DNA of 11,543 nucleotides. Source: Gammaproteobacteria bacterium (lineage in GTDB: Bacteria; Pseudomonadota; Gammaproteobacteria; Pseudomonadales; Azotimanducaceae_A). Under the pieces are notes generated by a model. The model saw only the letters and a program-made list of their open reading frames with translations. It searched no databases and was not told the DNA's origin. Where the stretch lies: assembly GCA_002714125.1 (NCBI GenBank), contig PAWP01000050.1, positions 83,690 through 95,232 on the forward strand. The letters are read 5' to 3'. Positions 7,039-11,543 of this stretch are shown here, piece by piece (within the stretch, counting starts at the first letter, position 1; every line of letters begins with the position of its first letter). The translations under genes were made by a program, and so were the position numbers.

Positions 7039-8981
7039 GACGCGTCCTCCTCGAGGGTAAGTTCAACAAGCAGCTGGCGGAGTTTCACCTGCTGGCCCGT
7101 TTCCGTACCAACCGCGGCAACCACACCGTCACCGTCGGCCGTATGCCGGTGTTCCATCTTCATGGCCTCCACGACCACGAGGGTCTGCCCTTTCTGCACC
7201 TGATCACCCTCCGCAACAAGCACATCGGTCACGAGGCCTTCGGTGGTGGCGGTGATCCGGCCACTACCGGCGGCATCCGCCGAGCGTGCCGGGGCATAGG
7301 TAAGCCGCTCGTAATGCACCGACCGGGCACCCACATCCAGCCCAATCACATCACCCTGCAGCAGGTAGCGCGCCTCGCGCGCGACACCGCCTATGGCGTA
7401 TGCAATGGTCCCATCGACACAGGCAGCCACATCGATCTCGAAAGTCGCCTCGCCCACCGTGACCGCATAACCCGCTGGCGTCTGCTGGTAGACCACCTTG
7501 TACTCGACCTCACCCGAGCGCAGCTGCTCGAACGTAACCATGTGTTCGGAGTTGCTCCAGTTCGGCATCGCGCCTGCACCACGGTCGAGGACCACCGCGG
7601 CAAGCGCCACGTCTTCAAGCGACGTGTTGGCGCTGGTACGCTCGAGCAGGGCATCGTCAATAAATGCTGTAGTGGCATCCCCTGCAATGAAGTCCGCTTC
7701 AGACAGCAGCTGGATCAGAAAGGTCTTGTTGGTAGTGAGGCCAAGCGCGGTGGTCTGACTTAACGCCCGGACCAGACGCCTGCGCGCTTCCTCGCGATCG
7801 CGCCCCCATGCAATGAGCTTGGCGAGCATTGAGTCGTAGAAGGGTGAGACCGTAGAGCCGGTGTCAACCCCATGATCGATCCGCACCCCAGGTCCGGTGG
7901 CAGGCTTGAACACGCCTAGGCGGCCGGTCTGCGGAATAAATCCCCGTGTCGGGTCTTCGGCGTAGATGCGCACCTCAATCGAGTGACCCGTGAGGCTGAG
8001 CTCATCCTGGCTCATGGGTAACGGCTCACCGGATGCGATGCGCAACTGCCAGTCGACCAGATCAACCCCGGTCACTAGCTCAGTCACCGGGTGCTCCACC
8101 TGCAGCCGGGTATTCATCTCGAGGAAGTAGAAGCCGCGATCACCGTCGACCAAAAACTCGACCGTACCAACCCCTTCGTACCCCGCAGTTTTAGCTGCTA
8201 GGACCGCGGCTGCTCCCATGGCCGCGCGCAACTCCTCAGTCATGAAGGGTGAGGGTGCTTCCTCAATCACCTTCTGATGCCGACGTTGTGCCGAACAGTC
8301 CCGTTCCGCAAGGTGAATGACATTACCGTGTTTGTCAGCCGCGACCTGAATCTCAATATGGCGAGAGCCGACCACTGCCTTCTCCAGAATGATGGCCTCG
8401 CTACCAAACGCGCTGGACGCCTCACTACGCGCCGAGCCAAGCGCCTCCGCAAAGTCATCCGCCGAATTCACAAGTCGCATACCGCGCCCACCACCGCCTG
8501 CGGCAGCTTTCACCATGATTGGGTAACCAATCATCTCCGCCTCGGCAGCGAGTGTCGCATCGTCCTGCGAGTCACCTTGATAGCCAGGAATACAGGACAC
8601 GCCCGCATCCAGCATGATGCGTTTCGCGGCTGCCTTGTCCCCCATGGAATCGATCGCTGCCGGGGATGGTCCGATGAAATTAACCCCCGCCTCAGCACAA
8701 GCGGTAGCAAAAGCGGCGTTTTCCGAAAGGAAACCATAACCTGGGTGTACGGCATCCGCGCCGGAGGCGGCCATGGCCCCGACAATCTTTTCGATGTTGA
8801 GGTAGGTGTCAGCAGAGGTGTTGCCACCCAGGGCCACCGACTCATCTGCCAACGCCACAAACGGCGCCCCTACGTCGACGTCACTATGCACAGCGACCGC
8901 ACTGTAGCCCGCGGCTTGCACCGAGCGAATGACTCGGCAAGCAATCTCGCCGCGATTGGCCACCAGCACTTTCTTGATCAC
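7035..8981 (-). CDS. Biotin-dependent acyl-CoA carboxylase alpha subunit
   Basis: A 648-residue fusion of biotin carboxylase and biotin carrier, which uses ATP and bicarbonate to carboxylate its own biotin and hands the group to the beta subunit. The biotin carboxylase region starts KKVLVANRGEIACRVIRS, has the glycine-rich ATP loop KAAAGGGGRGMR (158-169), RDCSAQRRHQK (227-237) and EMNTRLQVEHPVTE (288-301). A linking BT-type domain follows, and the carrier domain near the C-terminus has VVEAMKMEH with the biotinylated Lys608, about 40 residues from the end as usual. The length fits methylcrotonyl/geranyl/propionyl-type alpha subunits. I chose the GTG at 8981: GGGAG lies 6 nt upstream and the family's N-terminus begins there. 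An ATG at 9026 would add 15 residues unlike the family and lacks a good Shine-Dalgarno site. It is the first gene of the leftward operon and overlaps the beta gene by 4 nt. Confidence 0.96.
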   Translation of the reverse strand: MIKKVLVANRGEIACRVIRSVQAAGYSAVAVHSDVDVGAPFVALADESVALGGNTSADTYLNIEKIVGAMAASGADAVHPGYGFLSENAAFATACAEAGVNFIGPSPAAIDSMGDKAAAKRIMLDAGVSCIPGYQGDSQDDATLAAEAEMIGYPIMVKAAAGGGGRGMRLVNSADDFAEALGSARSEASSAFGSEAIILEKAVVGSRHIEIQVAADKHGNVIHLAERDCSAQRRHQKVIEEAPSPFMTEELRAAMGAAAVLAAKTAGYEGVGTVEFLVDGDRGFYFLEMNTRLQVEHPVTELVTGVDLVDWQLRIASGEPLPMSQDELSLTGHSIEVRIYAEDPTRGFIPQTGRLGVFKPATGPGVRIDHGVDTGSTVSPFYDSMLAKLIAWGRDREEARRRLVRALSQTTALGLTTNKTFLIQLLSEADFIAGDATTAFIDDALLERTSANTSLEDVALAAVVLDRGAGAMPNWSNSEHMVTFEQLRSGEVEYKVVYQQTPAGYAVTVGEATFEIDVAACVDGTIAYAIGGVAREARYLLQGDVIGLDVGARSVHYERLTYAPARSADAAGSGRITATTEGLVTDVLVAEGDQVQKGQTLVVVEAMKMEHRHTADGDGVVAAVGTETGQQVKLRQLLVELTLEEDAS

Positions 8982-9196
8982 AGGTTGCTCCCATTGATCA
9001 CACAATGTCGAAAAATGCCACACCATGCTCGATTGGATGTCAGGAACCGAGCCACTCGAACGTGGCTCCCACGTTTCACGAATAGACCACCAAAAACCGC
9101 TCGGAAACCTATCACAAATCCAGCGGATGGTGAGTCTCTGTGGTAGATTTCACGGCCCCGCGCCGTGAGGCAGGCGCGTACAAAACGGAGTCATGC
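8982..9196. promoter_or_regulatory. Divergent control region between the two operons
   Basis: This 215-bp region must hold the promoters of both the leftward carboxylase operon and the rightward dehydrogenase operon. Shine-Dalgarno sites mark each end (GGGAG at 8992-8988 on the minus strand; GGAG at 9187-9190 on the plus strand). Near its centre are two overlapping perfect inverted repeats, listed separately. I could not find a convincing -35/-10 pair in either direction; TGGTAGATT (9141-9149) resembles an extended -10 for the rightward operon but has no good -35. Confidence 0.6.
9059..9075. promoter_or_regulatory. 17-bp palindrome, candidate shared operator
   Basis: AACGTGGCTCCCACGTT is a perfect 7-bp inverted repeat with a 3-nt centre, the form of site bound by dimeric regulators. 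It lies 78 nt upstream of the carboxylase alpha start and 122 nt upstream of the rightward dehydrogenase start, where one regulator could control both. A second perfect 7-bp repeat, GAGCCAC/GTGGCTC at 9049-9055 and 9062-9068, shares its right arm with this one. No regulator gene is in the window and I do not recognise the motif as that of a known family. Confidence 0.45.
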
Positions 9197-10393
9197 ATGG
9201 ACCTTTCATACGGCGCCGAGTACGCCGATTTCCGCGAGGAAGTTCGCAAGTTCATCAGCGAAAACCGCGACAAACAGCCAAAAAGCGGCAACATGCGCAG
9301 CGAGGATTCCCTTGCCTGGCAGAAGCTGCTGATCGAAAGAGGGTACGCGGCACGAACCATCCCTGCCGCCTACGGTGGCCACGGCGCCAAGCCTGACATT
9401 CTTAAGTCCAGGATCATCGCCGAGGAGTTTTCGACCGAGCAGATCAACACGGGTCTCGGTGGCCAGGGCATCTCCATGCTGACGCCGGTGCTGCTCGAAA
9501 TGGGCACGGAAGAGCAAAAGACAGAATTTGTGGGTCCGACGATTCGCGGCGAAATGGTGTGGTGCCAAGGTTATTCAGAGCCCGGCGCAGGCAGCGACCT
9601 CGCGAGCCTCACCACGAAAGCGGAACTTGATGGCGATGAGTGGGTGGTCAACGGCCAGAAGATCTGGACCAGCACCGCACATCTTGCCGACTGGATCTTT
9701 TGCCTGGTCCGCACCGAACCGTACGCCCCCAAACACCAGTGGATCTCCTTCCTGCTGTTCAAGATGGACACGCCGGGCATCGAGATTCGCCCGCTAGTGG
9801 ACATGACAGGCAACGCCAACTTCAACGAGGTCTTCTTCACCGACGTGCGGGTACCCAAGCGCCAGATGGTGGGCAACCGCGGTCAGGGCTGGCAGGTGGC
9901 CAACGCAATTCTTGGTTTCGAGCGCGGCTCGCTCGCTCCACCCGACGCCGCGCAGGCGCGCCTGAACGGCGTGACCCGGCTCATGCAGGAAGAAACAGTT
10001 AACGGCGAACGCGTGATCGACAACCCGGTGTTCCGCGACCGGCTCATGAAGATTCAAGGTCGTGTGCTCGCCATGAAGTACAACGACATGCGTCTCTTCT
10101 CAAACCGAATCAACAAGAACCAGGACACCACCCTTGCGGGAATGATCGTGAAGCTGCAGGGCACGGAACTGCGGCATGAACTCGAAGGTCTCGCGATCGA
10201 CGCTATGGGTGAAATCGGCCTCTCCTTCCATGGTAATCCGTACACCCGGGGCAACGGTTCCTGGCAGTACCAGTACATGTACTTCCTCGGGCTGATCATC
10301 GGGGGCGGCACGTCCCAGATTCAGAAAAATATCATCAGCGAACGTGGCCTCGGCATGCCGAAAGAGCCGAAAGTCGAAGCAGCACAGGTCTGA
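9197..10393 (+). CDS. Acyl-CoA dehydrogenase, large-subunit type (second pair)
   Basis: A 398-residue acyl-CoA dehydrogenase of the same general type as the product of the gene ending at 4162, but clearly diverged from it. Landmarks are RTIPAAYGGHG (53-63), WCQGYSEPGAGSDLAS (122-137), GQKIWTST (153-160), FFTDVRVPKRQMVG (213-226), LGFERGS (239-245) and LIIGGGTSQIQKNIISERGL (366-385). As in the other large subunit, the medium-chain catalytic Glu position is Gly (GGGTSQIQ), and Glu242 in FER is the likely base. I chose the ATG at 9197, which has GGAG 6 nt upstream; a GTG at 9140 would add 19 residues without such a site. It is the first gene of the rightward operon and is followed 11 nt later by the small subunit. 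A tail KEPKVEAAQV extends past the conserved end. Substrate unknown. Confidence 0.93.
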   Translation: MDLSYGAEYADFREEVRKFISENRDKQPKSGNMRSEDSLAWQKLLIERGYAARTIPAAYGGHGAKPDILKSRIIAEEFSTEQINTGLGGQGISMLTPVLLEMGTEEQKTEFVGPTIRGEMVWCQGYSEPGAGSDLASLTTKAELDGDEWVVNGQKIWTSTAHLADWIFCLVRTEPYAPKHQWISFLLFKMDTPGIEIRPLVDMTGNANFNEVFFTDVRVPKRQMVGNRGQGWQVANAILGFERGSLAPPDAAQARLNGVTRLMQEETVNGERVIDNPVFRDRLMKIQGRVLAMKYNDMRLFSNRINKNQDTTLAGMIVKLQGTELRHELEGLAIDAMGEIGLSFHGNPYTRGNGSWQYQYMYFLGLIIGGGTSQIQKNIISERGLGMPKEPKVEAAQV

Positions 10394-10404
10394 GGGAGCC
10401 AGTC

Positions 10405-11472
10405 ATGGATTTTGGATTGTCATCAGAACAGACGCTCCTGCAGGACAGCGTCAATCGATTTCTCGCGGACCAATACCCGCTGGATGAGGTACGCAAAGTC
10501 GCAACGGGCGATACCACCGACGCTGCTATCTGGCACGGCCTAGCCGAGCTTGGCATCCCCGGGATACTGATTCCGGAGTCGGCAGGCGGGGTTGGCCTCG
10601 GCTACCTCGACGCGGCGGTTGTGGCCGAAAGCCTCGGCCATCATATTGCCCCTGCGCCCTTTCTGAGCAGCGCGGTAATTGCGCCGACAGTGCTCGTGGG
10701 TGCGGGCGGGCACGACGGGCTGCTGGGCGAAATCGCCGGCGGCGAAACCCGGGTTGGCGTGGCCTTTGGTGAGGCCATCGGTGCCCGGCTGGACGCAGGC
10801 ATTACCGCAGGCGACGGCACCATCAGCGGCAAGGCGCTGTTTGTACTCGACGCCGAGGCCGATCAGTACCTCGTCACAACTGCCACCAAGGCGATCTACC
10901 TCGTTGCGGCAGATGCCAGCGGTGTGACCCGTGAAACGCTGAATACCGTCGATCGCACCCGTTCCACGGCGGAACTCAGGTTCGAGAACTCACCGGCAAC
11001 CCTTGTGAGCGACGACGTAGTGGTGTTCACAAAGGCGTTGGACGCGGGTCGCGTTGCTCTCGCCGCCGATACTCTGGGGGCAGCACAGTGCATGCTCGAT
11101 CAGTCCATCGAGTACGCGAAGCAGCGAACCCAGTTCAACCGTGTCATTGCCTCCTTCCAGGCGGTCAAGCACATGTGCGCCGAGATGGCCGCAGGACTCG
11201 AACCCTGCCGGCCGATGATCTGGTATGCCGGCCATGCACTTGATGAAGTGCCGGAAGAGGAACGCATATTGGCTTGCCACGCGAAAGCGCACCTGTCGGA
11301 GGTTGGATACCAAGTCTCGCGCACATCGACCGAGGTCCATGGCGGTATGGGCTTTACGGACCTCGTGGGACTGCACTACTGGTTCAAGCGCATTGGCTTT
11401 AACCGGCAACTATTGGGTTCGCCGGAGATGTGCCGAGAAGAAGCCGCGCATATTCAAGGGATAGCAGCCTGA
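10405..11472 (+). CDS. Acyl-CoA dehydrogenase, small-subunit type (second pair)
   Basis: A 355-residue protein of the acyl-CoA dehydrogenase family in its shortened form. The N-terminal domain starts MDFGLSSEQTLLQDSV and contains LGIPGILIPESAGGVGLGY (49-67). The middle domain (about 115-205) lacks the WCQG/SEP-type signature of the large subunit. The C-terminal domain has RTQF (241-244), SFQAVKH (250-256) and VHGGMGFTD (311-319). It ends without a GTSQIQ-type tail. The start is well supported, with GGGAG 6 nt before the ATG and the large-subunit stop 11 nt upstream. It most likely pairs with that large subunit as a heteromer, contributing to CoA and FAD binding more than to catalysis; this role is inferred from mycobacterial FadE pairs. 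It is clearly different from the other small subunit (gene ending at 3042). Confidence 0.9.
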   Translation: MDFGLSSEQTLLQDSVNRFLADQYPLDEVRKVATGDTTDAAIWHGLAELGIPGILIPESAGGVGLGYLDAAVVAESLGHHIAPAPFLSSAVIAPTVLVGAGGHDGLLGEIAGGETRVGVAFGEAIGARLDAGITAGDGTISGKALFVLDAEADQYLVTTATKAIYLVAADASGVTRETLNTVDRTRSTAELRFENSPATLVSDDVVVFTKALDAGRVALAADTLGAAQCMLDQSIEYAKQRTQFNRVIASFQAVKHMCAEMAAGLEPCRPMIWYAGHALDEVPEEERILACHAKAHLSEVGYQVSRTSTEVHGGMGFTDLVGLHYWFKRIGFNRQLLGSPEMCREEAAHIQGIAA

Positions 11473-11543
11473 CGTCTGATACCCCAACCGCCGAAGATGC
11501 AGGGAAGAGTAAGCGGCCGGGGCCGGCAGGTAGCCATTCGTAC
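11469..11543 (+). CDS. Possible start of a further operon gene, cut by the window edge
   Basis: A frame running from the end of the small dehydrogenase gene to the window edge reads TSDTPTAEDAGKSKRPGP after a CTG at 11469, with codons that fit the region. The CTG overlaps the preceding TGA in the manner of coupled genes, and AAGGG lies 8 nt upstream. CTG is a rare start. An ATG at 11497 in another frame gives a less likely Arg/Gly-rich peptide with rarer codons and no Shine-Dalgarno site. Only 25 codons are visible, so no family can be named. Confidence 0.22.
   Translation, partial: MTSDTPTAEDAGKSKRPGPAGSHSY

Noticed and set aside
7143..7763. Plus-strand open frame (206 codons) opposite the biotin carrier and linker part of the alpha gene
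   Set aside because: Antisense shadow of a certain gene, no Shine-Dalgarno site and no family resemblance.
8277..9146. Long plus-strand open frame (289 codons) opposite the carboxylase alpha gene
   Set aside because: It lies antisense to a gene with unmistakable biotin carboxylase motifs, and its product is Arg/His-rich with no recognisable domain. Such frames are common opposite GC-rich genes.
9140..9196. Longer version of the rightward large dehydrogenase starting at a GTG
   Set aside because: It has no Shine-Dalgarno site and adds 19 residues unlike the family, while the ATG at 9197 has GGAG at the right distance.

Overview
The window is a GC-rich bacterial segment with short intergenic gaps, Shine-Dalgarno sites about 6 nt before most starts, and mixed ATG, GTG and TTG start codons. 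The protein style (acyl-CoA carboxylase, paired large and small acyl-CoA dehydrogenases, a PhyH dioxygenase and a glutathione-transferase-like protein) suggests a proteobacterium, perhaps an environmental or marine gammaproteobacterium. That placement is an inference from gene content; no taxonomic marker is present.

Layout. Positions 1-696 hold no convincing gene. A leftward PhyH-family Fe(II)/2-oxoglutarate dioxygenase (699 back from 1932; stop at 697) carries an N-terminal region that resembles an SCP2-like lipid-binding domain. A mostly non-coding stretch (1933-2371) separates it from a compact leftward five-gene operon that reads, in order of transcription: biotin-dependent carboxylase alpha subunit (8981-7035), carboxyltransferase beta subunit (7038-5392), large acyl-CoA dehydrogenase (5364-4162), small acyl-CoA dehydrogenase (4154-3042) and a GST-like protein (2995-2372). 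Gaps are -4, 27, 7 and 46 nt. From the other side of a 215-bp divergent control region a rightward operon begins with a second large/small acyl-CoA dehydrogenase pair (9197-10393 and 10405-11472), and a further reading frame may start at the right edge.

How it fits together. The genes form a catabolic set acting on CoA thioesters: two dehydrogenases, each probably a heteromeric large/small complex, make 2,3-enoyl-CoA, and a methylcrotonyl/geranyl-CoA-carboxylase-like enzyme carboxylates an enoyl- or acyl-CoA. In known pathways (leucine/isovalerate, citronellol/geraniol) such a carboxylase overcomes a beta-methyl branch that blocks beta-oxidation. PhyH alpha-hydroxylation is the other classical solution to the same block. 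A bulky branched, isoprenoid or steroid-like substrate is therefore a reasonable guess, but the substrate cannot be read from the sequence. No hydratase, thiolase, lyase, CoA ligase or regulator gene is visible in the window, so the pathway must continue outside it.

The most interesting points are the apparent SCP2-like/PhyH fusion, the divergent region with a 17-bp palindrome as candidate shared operator, the two unlike dehydrogenase pairs in which the usual catalytic Glu position in the large subunit is Gly, and a GST-like protein in an acyl-CoA operon that lacks the beta-class Cys10.
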